From the NCBI RefSeq assembly GCF_004331645.1, contig NZ_SJSK01000003.1:310301-374300 (forward strand): 64,000 nt of DNA. The letters run 5' to 3'. This DNA is from Pedobacter frigiditerrae (GTDB taxonomy: Bacteria; Bacteroidota; Bacteroidia; Sphingobacteriales; Sphingobacteriaceae). Below the pieces are notes generated by a model, which ran no database searches, was not told the DNA's origin, and saw nothing but the letters and a program-made list of their open reading frames with translations. Below are positions 47,341 through 57,239 of the stretch, piece by piece (position 1 is the stretch's first letter; each line of letters starts with the position of its first letter). A program made the position numbers and the translations under genes.

Positions 47341-47393
47341 AAAACAAAAAAGCCTCGCCTTTCTGTGAGGCTTCTCGTGATCCCGCTGGGATT
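47341..47393 (-). repeat. tRNA-Lys 3'-end copy with its own terminator, copy c
   Basis: GTGATCCCGCTGGGATT (47377-47393) is identical, 17 of 17, to the 3' end of tRNA-Lys plus flank (47695-47711), in the same orientation. Next comes the hairpin AGCCTCACAGAAAGGCGAGGCT with a T-tract on the minus strand. The body of a tRNA is absent upstream. Confidence 0.75.
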
Positions 47394-47524
47394 ATAAGAT
47401 ATGTTCCCTCCGCATTGACCTTGTCCAAAGCCTCATTCCTGCTATACAGGAATGTCTCTGAATAATCTTTAAGGAATTTAACTAATAGATTCCTCCGAAG
47501 TCGGAATGACGAAACGAAGTAAAA

Positions 47525-47570
47525 CGAAAAAAGCCTCACTAGTGTGAGGCTTTGTGATCCCGTTGGGATT
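47525..47570 (-). repeat. tRNA-Lys 3'-end copy with its own terminator, copy b
   Basis: GTGATCCCGTTGGGATT (47554-47570) matches the tRNA 3' end with one mismatch. It is followed on the minus strand by hairpin AGCCTCACACTAGTGAGGCT and T-tract. Upstream, at 47609-47660, lie T-arm pieces GTTCGAACCCAGG (minus orientation) and GTTCGAATCCCAG (plus orientation). Confidence 0.75.
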
Positions 47571-47654
47571 TTTCGCTCGCTTTAGCCAGGCACAAACCCG
47601 CTCAAGAAATAGTTCGAACCCAGGCCAACGCTTCTGTTCGAATCCCAGTGGGAA

Positions 47655-47695
47655 TAAAACAAAAAACCTCCAAGCTTTAGGCTTGAAGGTTTTTG
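47655..47695 (-). terminator. Terminator of tRNA-Lys
   Basis: On the minus strand, AACCTTCAAGCC pairs with GGCTTGGAGGTT-type bases around a short loop, followed by a run of T. It begins directly after the tRNA 3' end. Confidence 0.8.
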
Positions 47696-47768
47696 TGATC
47701 CCGCTGGGATTCGAACCCAGGACCACTACATTAAAAGTGTAATGCTCTACCAGCTGAGCTACGGAATC
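47696..47768 (-). tRNA. tRNA-Lys (anticodon UUU)
   Basis: All arms fold by eye. The acceptor stem is GATTCCG with CGGGATC (one T-G pair), and the D-arm is GCTCAGCTGGTAGAGC. The anticodon stem TTACA/TGTAG holds loop CTTTTAA, giving anticodon TTT. The T-arm CTGGG-TTCGAAT-CCCAG is perfect, and the discriminator is A. CCA is not encoded, as is common in this phylum. Length 73 bases. Confidence 0.96.
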
Positions 47769-48091
47769 AATTTAAAGTATTCGTTTAACCGTTTCCTTTA
47801 AAGTGGTGCAAATATAGCTTTATGGAATTTTTAATGCAAGGTTTTTTTTCGGCAATGCCGTAGTCTACTGATTTATAAGGTGATTAATTGTAAATAGACA
47901 TAGAATAGGGTTATGTTAGTTAGAGGTTATGGTTTTATTAACTTATTAGTTTAGTTGTTGAGGCGTTGTGTTGTTGAGTAAAAAGAATGTAGAGTGGTAG
48001 AAAAAATGCATCATTTCAATTTAACAATAGGTGTTTTAGAATTAAAAAATTTGTAAAATTGTTTACGATTCAAGCTAATTCACCATCCTAT

Positions 48092-50251
48092 ATGCACTCC
48101 AAGTTCATCATTCCCCTTTTATTTTTTTGTACGGCCAGCTGTTTTGCTCAAGATGCTCCTTATTTAAATGCCAAATTACCTTTGGAAACTCGGGTTAAGG
48201 ATTTGCTAAAAAGAATGACTTTAGAAGAAAAAGCATTACAGATGGATAATCGTACGCCAGCAATTGACCGGTTAAAAATACCTGCTTACGATTGGTGGAA
48301 CGAAGCTTTGCATGGGGTGGCAAGGGCTGGTTTAGCTACTTCATTTCCTCAGCCTATTGGCTTGGCCGCTACCTTTAACACCAATGGTATGTTTACAATG
48401 GGTACGATGGTTAGCGATGAGGCAAGGGCAAAACACCATCAATTTATTAGCGAAGGAAATAGAAAGGAATATACTGGATTAACATTCTATTCGCCCAACG
48501 TAAATATCTTTAGAGATCCGCGTTGGGGTAGAGGTCACGAGACTTTTGGCGAAGACCCTTATTTAACCGGGAAACTGGGCGTAGCTTTTGTAAAAAGCAT
48601 GCAGGGCGATGATCCAAGATACTTTAAAACCATTACTACTGCTAAACATTTTGCTGTACATAGCGGTCCAGAACCCAGCAGGCACGAGTTTGATGCCAGA
48701 CCGAGTAAAAGGGATTTATGGGAAACTTATTTACCTGCTTTTAAAATGTTAACGCAAGAAGGCCACGTTTATTCGTTCATGTGTGCCTATAATCGCCTTT
48801 ATGGCAAACCTTGTTGTAGCGATGCCTTTTTATTGAATGATATTTTACGAAATAAATGGAATTTCAAAGGTTTTGTGGCCACAGATTGTGGTGCTGTTTA
48901 TGATTTTTACATGTTCCATAAAACCGCTAAAGATAGTGTAGAAGCTGTAGCACAAGCAATAAAGGCTGGCGCAGATAACCAGTGTTATGGTTATACAAAA
49001 GCAGTTATTCCTGCCATACAGCAAGGTTTATTGAAGGAAAGCGAACTAGATACGGCAGTTGCTCGTTTATTAAGGGCGAAGTTTAAATTAGGTGTTTTTG
49101 ATGCTGATGAAGCTAATCCTTATTCGAAAATCCCTTATAGTATAGTTAATAATGAGGCGCATCAAGCGCAAGCTTTACAAATGGCGAGGGAATCTATTGT
49201 ATTGTTAAAAAATGCAGGAAATGTTTTGCCCTTAAAACACAGCCTTAAAACTTTGGCTGTAATTGGCCCGAATGCGAATGATGCTGAAGTTTTACTGGGA
49301 AACTATAATGGTGAGCCTAAACATATCGTTACGCCCTTAGAAGGCATTCAAAAAGCTTTCTCGAACACTAATGTGATGTATGCTAAGGGATGCAACGTAA
49401 TAGACACCCCAAATTATAATCCTAAAAAAGAATTCGATGAAGCATTAGCCATAGCCACAAAAGCAGAAATGATTGTATTTGTAGGTGGCATTTCACCAAG
49501 GTTGGAAGGAGAGGACTTAAAGGTAAAGGTTCCTGGTTTTTTAGGTGGGGATAAAACAGATTTAAATTTACCAGCAGTACAATTGAAACTTTTAAAAGAA
49601 CTGAAAAAACTGGGTAAGCCTATTGTATTGGTCTTACTAAACGGAAGTGCTCTATCCATTAACTGGGAACAAGAGAACTTAAACGCCATTGTAGAGACTT
49701 GGTATGGCGGCGAAAAAGGTGGTGCGGCATTGGCTGATGTATTGATAGGCAATTACAATCCAGCTGGAAGATTGCCTGTTACATTTTATAATTCTATTAA
49801 TGATATTCCTGCTTTTGATAATTACAGCATGGAGGGAAAAACTTATCGTTATGTAACCAAACCTGTACTTTATCCCTTTGGTTATGGCTTAAGTTACACG
49901 AGTTTCGCCTATAGCGGATTGAAATTATCGGCTACACAACTCAATAACAAAACACCTTTACGCATTAACTTAACTATTAAAAATTCAGGTACTTATGATG
50001 GTGATGAAGTAGTACAGCTTTATATTAAACAAGCTGGTGCTGATATGCCAATTAAGGAGTTAAAAGGTTTTAAACGTATCCATTTAAAGAAGGGTACACA
50101 GCAGCATTTGACCTTCGAATTAAAGGCCTCAGATATTCAACATTATGATGTGAAGCTTGATGATTTGAAAACTAAAACAGGGAAGGTTCAGGTATTGATT
50201 GGCCCGTCTTCTGCAGTTGCAAGGTTGGTTGGAAGTTTTGAGATCAGGTAG
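48092..50251 (+). CDS. Glycoside hydrolase family 3, no PA14 insert
   Basis: Exo-beta-glycosidase, likely a beta-xylosidase or beta-glucosidase in the periplasm. The ATG at 48092 gives 719 residues with a signal peptide ending CFAQ; the TTG at 48059 has no signal context. GH3 landmarks include DRLKIPAYDWWNEALHGVAR, KHFAVHSGPEPSRH, nucleophile Asp265 in VATDCGA, and a C-terminal fibronectin-III-like domain (NSGTYDGDEVVQLYI). It is a paralogue of the enzyme at 15791 that lacks the PA14 domain. It stands alone, about 28 kb from the pectin locus, with no regulator beside it. Confidence 0.94.
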   Translation: MHSKFIIPLLFFCTASCFAQDAPYLNAKLPLETRVKDLLKRMTLEEKALQMDNRTPAIDRLKIPAYDWWNEALHGVARAGLATSFPQPIGLAATFNTNGMFTMGTMVSDEARAKHHQFISEGNRKEYTGLTFYSPNVNIFRDPRWGRGHETFGEDPYLTGKLGVAFVKSMQGDDPRYFKTITTAKHFAVHSGPEPSRHEFDARPSKRDLWETYLPAFKMLTQEGHVYSFMCAYNRLYGKPCCSDAFLLNDILRNKWNFKGFVATDCGAVYDFYMFHKTAKDSVEAVAQAIKAGADNQCYGYTKAVIPAIQQGLLKESELDTAVARLLRAKFKLGVFDADEANPYSKIPYSIVNNEAHQAQALQMARESIVLLKNAGNVLPLKHSLKTLAVIGPNANDAEVLLGNYNGEPKHIVTPLEGIQKAFSNTNVMYAKGCNVIDTPNYNPKKEFDEALAIATKAEMIVFVGGISPRLEGEDLKVKVPGFLGGDKTDLNLPAVQLKLLKELKKLGKPIVLVLLNGSALSINWEQENLNAIVETWYGGEKGGAALADVLIGNYNPAGRLPVTFYNSINDIPAFDNYSMEGKTYRYVTKPVLYPFGYGLSYTSFAYSGLKLSATQLNNKTPLRINLTIKNSGTYDGDEVVQLYIKQAGADMPIKELKGFKRIHLKKGTQQHLTFELKASDIQHYDVKLDDLKTKTGKVQVLIGPSSAVARLVGSFEIR

Positions 50252-50278
50252 CTTTTCGCCATCTCAACTCGATGTATT

Positions 50279-50394
50279 CGTCATTTCGACGATAGGAGAG
50301 ATCTTCGAGTTAATTCTTCCTGCAGATATCTCCTCGCTCCCGAAGATCCCGATAGCTATCGGGACGGGACAGGTGCGCTGCGTTTGATATGACG
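50279..50394. repeat. Dispersed palindromic repeat, TTCGAC subtype
   Basis: Begins CGTCATTTCGACGATAGG and ends GATATGACG, 116 bases. It includes CCCGATAGCTATCGGG and GATATCTCCTCGCTCCCGA, the latter also seen at about 2695. It lies just after the GH3 stop and may serve as a hairpin at the transcript end. Confidence 0.75.
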
Positions 50395-50428
50395 TTAAGG
50401 AACCAAAAATTATTATGATATTCGCAAC

Positions 50429-50926
50429 ATGAAGAATAAAGCAATTTTTTTAGATAGAGACGGTGTTTTAAACCACGAAATCAATGATTATATATGCCGT
50501 AAAGAAGACTTTGAGGTATTGGAGTATCAAATACCTCCATTAAAAAAGTTCTATGATGAAGGGTATTTATTAATAGTTATCACCAATCAAGGTGGAATTG
50601 CTTTAAAAAGATATACAGAAGAAGGCTTAGCAGAAATGCATCAAATCTTATTTGATACTTACAAAAAACAAGGTGTAGAATTTATCGATGCCTATCATTG
50701 TCCGCACCACCCAACAGTTAACGACCCTTGTTTATGCAGAAAACCCGGTTCTGGTATGTTATTAGATGCAATTGCTAAATATGATATTGACCCAGCTTTA
50801 TCTGTTATGATTGGCGATAAACCTAGAGATGTTGAAGCGGCAAACGGAGCAGGAGTGAAGGGAATATTGATTGAGCCAGATGAACAGATAGATTACGATC
50901 AAGTGAAAGCTGTTTTATTTGGCTAA
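50429..50926 (+). CDS. HAD-family bisphosphate phosphatase, GmhB type
   Basis: Likely D-glycero-D-manno-heptose 1,7-bisphosphate 7-phosphatase or a close relative, acting in the cytoplasm in heptose precursor synthesis. The 165-residue protein has HAD motif I FLDRDGVLN (nucleophile Asp9, acid Asp11), motif II ITNQ, the zinc loop CPHHPTVNDPCLCRKP, and motif IV GDKPRDVEAA. The zinc-binding Cys/His pattern separates GmhB-like enzymes from histidinol phosphatases. No other heptose genes are nearby, so the exact substrate is uncertain. Confidence 0.88.
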   Translation: MKNKAIFLDRDGVLNHEINDYICRKEDFEVLEYQIPPLKKFYDEGYLLIVITNQGGIALKRYTEEGLAEMHQILFDTYKKQGVEFIDAYHCPHHPTVNDPCLCRKPGSGMLLDAIAKYDIDPALSVMIGDKPRDVEAANGAGVKGILIEPDEQIDYDQVKAVLFG

Positions 50927-51296
50927 TGTTTTACCATCTAAGAGAATCTAAGAAGGAAAAGATAAATGAATAAGGAGCAAGGAACTGAAATATAAACTGC
51001 ATAACCAGGAAATAAGATCAACCATATAAGGCATATAAGAAAATCTAAGAGTAAGGAAACAAAGGGACGATGAGTAAAGAATAAATAGAAAACTTATCGC
51101 TTCGCTATAATAGCCTTATGTTTTCTATATTTCTATGTTGTTAACCAACGCCAACACCTTTACCTTACTGCCCTTACCTGCCTGCCGCAGGGATGGATTT
51201 CTTAGATGGTGAAACCAAAAAAAAGCCCCGATAATTCGAGGCTCTTTCTGTAAAATATTAATGGTTATCCTTCGAAAAGCTCAGGACGACAGTTGA
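50927..51296. other. Gene-free gap with degenerate repeats
   Basis: Contains AATCTAAGA-type repeats (CCATCTAAGAGAATCTAAGA near 50934, and again near 51030) that resemble, inverted, the sequence at 20586-20630. A terminator for the minus-strand gene lies at its right side. Near 51270, CTTCGAAAAGCTCAGGACGA is a remnant of the dispersed repeat. I see no gene. Confidence 0.6.
51217..51243 (-). terminator. Terminator of the transaldolase-family gene
   Basis: On the minus strand AGCCTCGA (51243-51236) pairs with TCGGGGCT (51231-51224), one mismatch, loop ATTA, followed by eight T residues. Confidence 0.8.
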
Positions 51297-51956
51297 TTAT
51301 TTTCCGCTTGCTTTAGCGTGATCTGCTAAGAAAGTAGCTAAACCGCTATCAGTTAATGGGTGTTTCAATAAAGCAGTAATTGCAGCTAAAGGAGCAGTAA
51401 TCACATCAGCACCTAATTTAGCACATGCAACAATATGTAATGGCCCGCGGATAGATGCAGCTAAAATCTGAGTAGGGTAGCCATAGTTGTCAAATATTAA
51501 ACGGATGTCTTCAATTAATTGCAAACCATCAGTGGAGATATCATCTAAACGACCTAAGAATGGAGAAACATAAGTTGCACCAGCTTTAGCAGCTAATAAC
51601 GCCTGACCAGCAGAGAATATTAAGGTACAGTTAGTTTTAATTCCTTTATTGGTGAAATATTTAATGGCTTTAACACCATCTTTAATCATAGGAACTTTTA
51701 CTACGATTTTAGGATTTAAAGCAGCTAAAGCTTCACCTTCTTTAATGATACCTTCGTAATCAGTAGCAATTACTTCAGCACTAACGTTATCATCAACAAT
51801 ATCACAAATCGCTTTATAATGAGCAATTACATTTGCATCGCCAGTAATACCTTCTTTAGCCATTAAGCTAGGGTTGGTAGTTACACCGTCTAAAACGCCT
51901 AAATCTTGTGCTTCTCTAATGTTGTCAAGATTTGCAGTATCAATAAAAAATTTCAT
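51297..51956 (-). CDS. Transaldolase / fructose-6-phosphate aldolase family (TalC/MipB type)
   Basis: Class I aldolase-fold enzyme of the pentose phosphate or fructose-6-phosphate route, cytoplasmic. The ATG at 51956 gives 219 residues starting [13 protein letters not shown], the classic N-terminus of the short transaldolase type. GVTTNPSL and VVKVPM follow, with Schiff-base Lys87, and then the barrel motifs [16 protein letters not shown] and FLGRLDD. A longer reading frame extends 96 bases upstream to 52052, but this would run into the SRP RNA terminator. Family members of this size can be transaldolases or F6P aldolases, and I cannot decide which. Confidence 0.93.
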   Translation of the reverse strand: MKFFIDTANLDNIREAQDLGVLDGVTTNPSLMAKEGITGDANVIAHYKAICDIVDDNVSAEVIATDYEGIIKEGEALAALNPKIVVKVPMIKDGVKAIKYFTNKGIKTNCTLIFSAGQALLAAKAGATYVSPFLGRLDDISTDGLQLIEDIRLIFDNYGYPTQILAASIRGPLHIVACAKLGADVITAPLAAITALLKHPLTDSGLATFLADHAKASGK

Positions 51957-52008
51957 AATTTTAATAGTATTTATAAGAATATGGTTCGGTTCAGAAGAAA
52001 CCCTGATT

Positions 52009-52028
52009 AAAAAAAGCCCTTTCAGGGT
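52009..52028 (-). terminator. Terminator of the SRP RNA
   Basis: On the minus strand CCCTGAAAGGGC forms a short stem followed by seven T residues, about 15 bases past the RNA 3' end. Confidence 0.75.
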
Positions 52029-52042
52029 GGAGGGAAAAAAAT

Positions 52043-52139
52043 GGGCAAGCAACTTTTATCGCACCGCTACAACCTTCTACCCTTGCTTCGTTCCCGCCCT
52101 GGGGGAGTTCAAAGGGAGCTGATCGTAAAAGACTTGCCC
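52043..52139 (-). ncRNA. ffs: Signal recognition particle RNA (4.5S type)
   Basis: Pairs with Ffh to target membrane proteins. On the minus strand the RNA begins GGGCAAG and ends CTTGCCC, closing a long hairpin. The apical part has the conserved Ffh-binding pattern CCCCCAGGGCGGGAACGAAG followed by CAAGGG, close to the GGAAG...AGCA asymmetric-loop signature of bacterial SRP RNAs. The size of about 97 bases fits the small bacterial type. The exact ends are estimated. Confidence 0.85.
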
Positions 52140-52729
52140 GGCACAAAGGTAGAAAAAGGAAGCGTTTTACGAAAAGAAAAATGCGAAAAATAATATAGTG
52201 TTGACTGTTAGTTGATTATATTTAAAATTGTTGTATTGTTAGGTTACTTTATTGCTTAATTAAATTCAAAATAGGTAAATTAGAAGACAAAATAGTGTAT
52301 TTCGGTCGGTGAGGACACAGACCAATAGGAATGGCTGTATGTTTCGACAATTCTGTGTTTCTAGCATTGATATGGTAGATAAATAGTCGACGCCATGCTC
52401 AGCTCATTCTGATAGCTGTAGAGAAGGAATGGCAAAGCATTAAGAAATGGGCATTAGGCTTGTCTTTCGCTTTAAGATACCCAATCAATTGGGTATGACG
52501 CCACTGAAAAAACCTGTTCTAAGCTTAAAATTTCAATTTCTTATGCTTGAATAGTATTTTTTTGGTTTATCAATATTGCAAATGATATCGTTAACAATTA
52601 TTAAATTAGCAATTATAAGTTAAAATAATAGCTAATATATGAATGTATCTCAAAAATATTACCGATTATGTAATTTGTCATAAAAAATCAGTATCTTAGT
52701 GTTTCCTATACACTAACTAACAAACCAAC
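52140..52729. repeat. Intergenic region with one dispersed repeat before gltB
   Basis: A repeat element spans 52391-52500, from CGCCATGCTCAGCT to CAATTGGGTATGACG, and is a diverged copy of the 20035/27338 family. A short hairpin GGTCGGTGAGGACACAGACC lies near 52305. The last 200 bases are very AT-rich and presumably hold the gltB promoter, but I see no clean TAnnTTTG box. Confidence 0.6.
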
Positions 52730-55700
52730 ATGGAACACTTGAATGAACAACAAGGACTATACCGAAAAAGTTTCGAACACGATGCCTGTGGTATCGGTTT
52801 CGTTGCCCACGTAAAAGGCCGAAAATCGCACCAAATTATTTCAGATGCAATTACCATTCTCGAAAACCTAGATCACCGTGGAGCTTGTGGAGCAGAGCCA
52901 AATACTGGAGACGGAGCAGGCATCATGATTCAAGTACCACATGAATTTTTATTCGACGAATGTTTAAGAACCGGTTTTAGCTTACCTGCTTATGGAGATT
53001 ATGGCGTTGGCCAACTCTTTTTACCTAAAGAAATACGTGCAAGAGAAGAATGTCGTGAGATTATTTATCGTACTGCCGAAAAACTAGGCCTTGAAGTACT
53101 AGGCTTTAGAAAAGTACAGGTTGATACTACGGATATTGGTAACATGGCACTTTCTGTTGAGCCAGAAATTGAGCAGGTATTTGTAGCCAGACCTTATGAC
53201 ATTGCTGAAGGAGCAGATTTTGAACGTAAACTTTTTGTCCTTAAAACCTATTTAACCAAAACAATTTACAATACTGTTGATGGTAGTAAAGAGAATTTCT
53301 ACATTGTATCTTTCTCTTCACGTACCATTATATATAAGGGTCAACTTACTTCTTTACAAGTAAGAACTTATTTTACCGAGTTAAGTGATAAACGCATGGT
53401 TTCTGCGTTTGGCTTAGTTCACTCACGTTTTGCTACCAATACTTTCCCTTCTTGGAGATTAGCGCAACCATTTAGGTTTATTGCCCACAACGGAGAGATC
53501 AACACTTTGCAAGGAAACTTAAACTGGTTTAGGTCTAGCGTAAAATCTTTCGCATCTCCTTATTTTACGCCAGAAGAATTAAATATGATTCTTCCTGTAA
53601 TTGATGAGACACAATCAGATTCTGGTTGTTTGGATAACGTAGTTGAACTTTTATTACACGCTGGTCGTTCATTACCTCACGTTTTAATGATGTTAATTCC
53701 TGAAGCTTGGGATGGTAACGAAGATATGGATCCAATTAAAAAGGCATTCTATCAATTCCATGCCTCGTTAATGGAGCCATGGGATGGACCTGCTGCAATT
53801 GCCTTTACTGATGGTCGTTTAATTGGTGCTACCTTAGACCGTAATGGTTTACGTCCGTCTCGTTATGTGCTAACTAGCGATGATAGGGTAATCATGGCGT
53901 CAGAATCTGGTGCTTTAGCAATTGACCAAAGTACGGTTATTGAAAAAGGCCGATTAACACCAGGCAAAATGTTTGTTGTAGATATGCAACAAGGTAGAAT
54001 TATCAGCGATCAAGAAATTAAACAACAAGTTTGTGGTCGCCGTCCTTATGCAGACTGGATTAATCAATATCAAATTAAATTAGAGGAATTGCCAGAACCA
54101 AGGGTAATGTTTACCAACTTGGCCGAAGATTCTATCTTTAAATATCAACAAGTTTTTGGTTACAGCAGAGAAGATATCGATTTGTTGTTAAAACCAATGG
54201 CAATTGAAGGTAAGGAAGCGATAGGTTCGATGGGTACAGATACGCCTTTGGCTATTTTATCTAAACGCCCACAACATTTATCTTCTTACTTTAAACAGTT
54301 ATTTGCTCAAGTTACCAATCCCCCAATTGACCCCATTCGTGAGAAAGTGGTGATGTCCTTAGCAGGATTCATGGGTAACAATGGTAACTTATTGGAAGAA
54401 AATCAAATGCAGTGTCACTGTGTGGGTATCAAACATCCAATATTAACCAATTTAGAACTAGAAAAGCTACGTAGTATAGATACTGGGTTGTTCCAATCTA
54501 AAACACTTCAAATGTATTTTAGAGCAGATGGCAAACCTGGAGCAATGCAAAAAGCTTTAGATCGTTTATGTCGTTATGCAGTAGATGCAGTTGAAGATGG
54601 TTTCCAAGTAATCGTGCTTTCCGATAGGGCAATCGATTCAGAACATGCTGCAATTCCTTCTTTATTGGCAGTTTCTTCAGTACACCACCATTTGATCAGA
54701 AAAGGTTATCGCGGTGCAGTAGGTATTGTGGTAGAAGCTGGTGATGTTTGGGAAGTTCATCATTTCGCTACCTTAATTGGTTTTGGTGCAACTGCTGTTA
54801 ACCCATATTTAGCATTAGAAACCATCAGAAGATTTGATGCTGAAAGTGGTTTAAGTCAGGAGAAGTTAATTTCTAACTATATCTACGCTACAAATAATGG
54901 TTTATTAAAGATTTTCTCTAAAATGGGAATTTCGACATTACAATCTTACCATGGTGCACAGATATTTGAAATTTTAGGTATCAATCAGCAAGTAGTAAAT
55001 ACACATTTCACAGGCGCTGTTTCTCGTATCGGTGGATTGGGTTTAGATGAAATTGCTCACGAAACATTAATTAAACATCGTCGTAGTTTCGGACCAAAAA
55101 CACAAGCAGAACCAATTTTAGCTGCTGGTGGAACTTACAAATGGAGAAGACGTGGTGAAAAACACTTGTTTAATCCAGAAACCATTCACTTGTTACAAAA
55201 TGCAACAAGGAGAAATGATTTCGCTACTTTCAAAAGATATTCTAAATTAATTAATGAGCAAACTGCTCAGGCCTATACCATTCGTGGATTATTGGAATTT
55301 GATTATTCTCGCCCTGCGATAGGATTAGATGAGGTAGAATCTACTGAATCTATCTTAAAAAGGTTTGCAACTGGTGCCATGTCGTTTGGTTCAATTTCTC
55401 ATGAAGCACACTCCACTTTAGCAATTGCCATGAACCGCATCGGCGGAAAAAGTAATACTGGAGAAGGAGGAGAGGATGAAATGCGTTACCAGACAATGGC
55501 AAATGGCGATTCGATGCGTTCTGCAATTAAACAAATTGCTTCTGCTCGTTTTGGTGTAACCAGTTATTACTTAACTAACGCTGATGAGTTACAGATTAAA
55601 ATGGCTCAAGGTGCAAAACCGGGAGAAGGTGGTCAGTTACCTGGCCACAAAGTGGATGATTGGATTGCAAAAGTTCGTCACGCTACACCGGGGGTAGGTT

Positions 55701-57238
55701 TAATCTCGCCACCACCACACCATGACATCTATTCAATTGAAGATTTAGCACAGCTGATTTTCGATTTGAAGAATGCCAACAGGGCTGCTAGAATTAACGT
55801 AAAGCTAGTTTCTAAAGCAGGTGTAGGTACCATTGCTGCCGGAGTTGCAAAAGCACACGCTGATGTAATTTTAGTATCAGGTTATGATGGCGGAACTGGT
55901 GCATCACCTTTAACCTCAATTCAACATGCAGGTTTGCCATGGGAATTAGGTTTAGCAGAAGCTCATCAAACTTTAGTAAAAAATAGGTTAAGAAGTAGGG
56001 TTGTTGTACAAACTGATGGTCAGCTAAAAACTGGTCGTGATATTGCCATTGCCGCTTTATTAGGGGCAGAAGAGTGGGGTGTAGCCACAGCGGCTTTAGT
56101 AACTGCTGGTTGTATCATGATGCGTAAATGTCATTTAAATACTTGTCCGGTTGGTGTGGCAACACAAGATCCAGAATTAAGAAAGCTATTTACTGGCGAT
56201 GCTGACCATGTGGTTAATCTATTCCATTTCTTAGCAGAAGAATTACGTGAGATCATGGCCGAGTTAGGTTTCAGAACAATCAATGAAATGGTTGGTCAGT
56301 CTCAAGTATTAAAAGTGAGAGCGATTGGTGATGAAGATTGGAAATTGAAATATGTAGATTTATCTCCAATCTTGTATAAAGAACCATCAAATGGTTTACC
56401 ATTAACTCAAACCGAATTCCAAGATCACGGGTTGGATAACGTGTTAGATCATCAATTAATTGAAAAAGCACAACCTGCTATTTTAAATAACGAACCAGTA
56501 TTTGCCAACTTTGATGTTAAAAATACAGATAGGGCGTTAGGAACAATGTTATCTAACGAAGTTTCTAAGGTTCATAAAGGTGCTGGATTACCAGCAGACA
56601 CCATCAACTTTAAATTCCATGGTTCTGCTGGACAAAGTTTTGGTGCCTTTGCCGCTAAGGGTTTAACCTTATCATTAGAAGGAGAAGGAAATGACTATGT
56701 GGGTAAAGGTTTATCAGGTGCTAAATTGGTTATTTATCCATTCGGAGATATCACTTATGTACCAGAGCAAAATATCATTATTGGTAACGTAGCACTTTAT
56801 GGTGCGACTTCTGGAGAGCTATATGTAAGAGGTAAAGCAGGTGAGCGTTTTGCTGTACGTAACTCAGGTGCAACTGCAGTAGTAGAGGGAGTAGGAGACC
56901 ATGGTTGTGAGTACATGACAGGTGGAGAGGTTTTAGTAATTGGAGATACAGGAAGTAACTTCGCTGCAGGAATGAGTGGTGGTATCGCCTGGATTTACGA
57001 TGTAAGCAAAACCTTTGCTAACAAATGTAACCCAGAGATGGTTGATTTAGATCCACTACAGGCAGAGGATGAGGAAAGGATTCAGACTTTATTGAAGAAT
57101 CATATCAGATTAACTAGCAGTAGAGTTGCAGAATTTATTTTAAGCGATTGGGAAACACAATCTGCACATTTCGTTAAAGTTTTCCCTAAAGAATACAAAG
57201 CAGTTTTATTACAACGTCAACAAGTTAAAATCAATTAA
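52730..57238 (+). CDS. gltB: Glutamate synthase large subunit
   Basis: Makes two glutamates from glutamine and 2-oxoglutarate, with the small subunit supplying electrons; cytoplasmic. The 1502-residue protein begins with a short propeptide and catalytic Cys20 (DACGIGF) of the glutaminase domain. A central domain follows, then the FMN synthase domain with GGKSNTGEGGEDE and PGVGLISPPPHHDI, and the 3Fe-4S cysteines 1128, 1134 and 1139 in CIMMRKCHLNTC. The C-terminal GXGXG beta-helix (GGEVLVIGDTGSNFAAG) ends the chain. Length is normal and all key residues are present. gltD begins two bases after the stop. Confidence 0.98.
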   Translation: MEHLNEQQGLYRKSFEHDACGIGFVAHVKGRKSHQIISDAITILENLDHRGACGAEPNTGDGAGIMIQVPHEFLFDECLRTGFSLPAYGDYGVGQLFLPKEIRAREECREIIYRTAEKLGLEVLGFRKVQVDTTDIGNMALSVEPEIEQVFVARPYDIAEGADFERKLFVLKTYLTKTIYNTVDGSKENFYIVSFSSRTIIYKGQLTSLQVRTYFTELSDKRMVSAFGLVHSRFATNTFPSWRLAQPFRFIAHNGEINTLQGNLNWFRSSVKSFASPYFTPEELNMILPVIDETQSDSGCLDNVVELLLHAGRSLPHVLMMLIPEAWDGNEDMDPIKKAFYQFHASLMEPWDGPAAIAFTDGRLIGATLDRNGLRPSRYVLTSDDRVIMASESGALAIDQSTVIEKGRLTPGKMFVVDMQQGRIISDQEIKQQVCGRRPYADWINQYQIKLEELPEPRVMFTNLAEDSIFKYQQVFGYSREDIDLLLKPMAIEGKEAIGSMGTDTPLAILSKRPQHLSSYFKQLFAQVTNPPIDPIREKVVMSLAGFMGNNGNLLEENQMQCHCVGIKHPILTNLELEKLRSIDTGLFQSKTLQMYFRADGKPGAMQKALDRLCRYAVDAVEDGFQVIVLSDRAIDSEHAAIPSLLAVSSVHHHLIRKGYRGAVGIVVEAGDVWEVHHFATLIGFGATAVNPYLALETIRRFDAESGLSQEKLISNYIYATNNGLLKIFSKMGISTLQSYHGAQIFEILGINQQVVNTHFTGAVSRIGGLGLDEIAHETLIKHRRSFGPKTQAEPILAAGGTYKWRRRGEKHLFNPETIHLLQNATRRNDFATFKRYSKLINEQTAQAYTIRGLLEFDYSRPAIGLDEVESTESILKRFATGAMSFGSISHEAHSTLAIAMNRIGGKSNTGEGGEDEMRYQTMANGDSMRSAIKQIASARFGVTSYYLTNADELQIKMAQGAKPGEGGQLPGHKVDDWIAKVRHATPGVGLISPPPHHDIYSIEDLAQLIFDLKNANRAARINVKLVSKAGVGTIAAGVAKAHADVILVSGYDGGTGASPLTSIQHAGLPWELGLAEAHQTLVKNRLRSRVVVQTDGQLKTGRDIAIAALLGAEEWGVATAALVTAGCIMMRKCHLNTCPVGVATQDPELRKLFTGDADHVVNLFHFLAEELREIMAELGFRTINEMVGQSQVLKVRAIGDEDWKLKYVDLSPILYKEPSNGLPLTQTEFQDHGLDNVLDHQLIEKAQPAILNNEPVFANFDVKNTDRALGTMLSNEVSKVHKGAGLPADTINFKFHGSAGQSFGAFAAKGLTLSLEGEGNDYVGKGLSGAKLVIYPFGDITYVPEQNIIIGNVALYGATSGELYVRGKAGERFAVRNSGATAVVEGVGDHGCEYMTGGEVLVIGDTGSNFAAGMSGGIAWIYDVSKTFANKCNPEMVDLDPLQAEDEERIQTLLKNHIRLTSSRVAEFILSDWETQSAHFVKVFPKEYKAVLLQRQQVKIN

Positions 57239-57239
57239 G

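Noticed and set aside
47339-47742. Short open frames around the tRNA-Lys 3'-end copies
   Set aside because: They translate tRNA pieces, terminators and repeats, and show no conserved protein features.
51957-52052. Longer transaldolase reading frame to 52052
   Set aside because: The extension reads through the SRP RNA terminator and lacks similarity to the family, whose N-terminus is exactly MKFFIDTA.
52200-52729. Riboswitch or attenuator before gltB
   Set aside because: Apart from a dispersed repeat and a small hairpin near 52305, I could not match any known riboswitch pattern.
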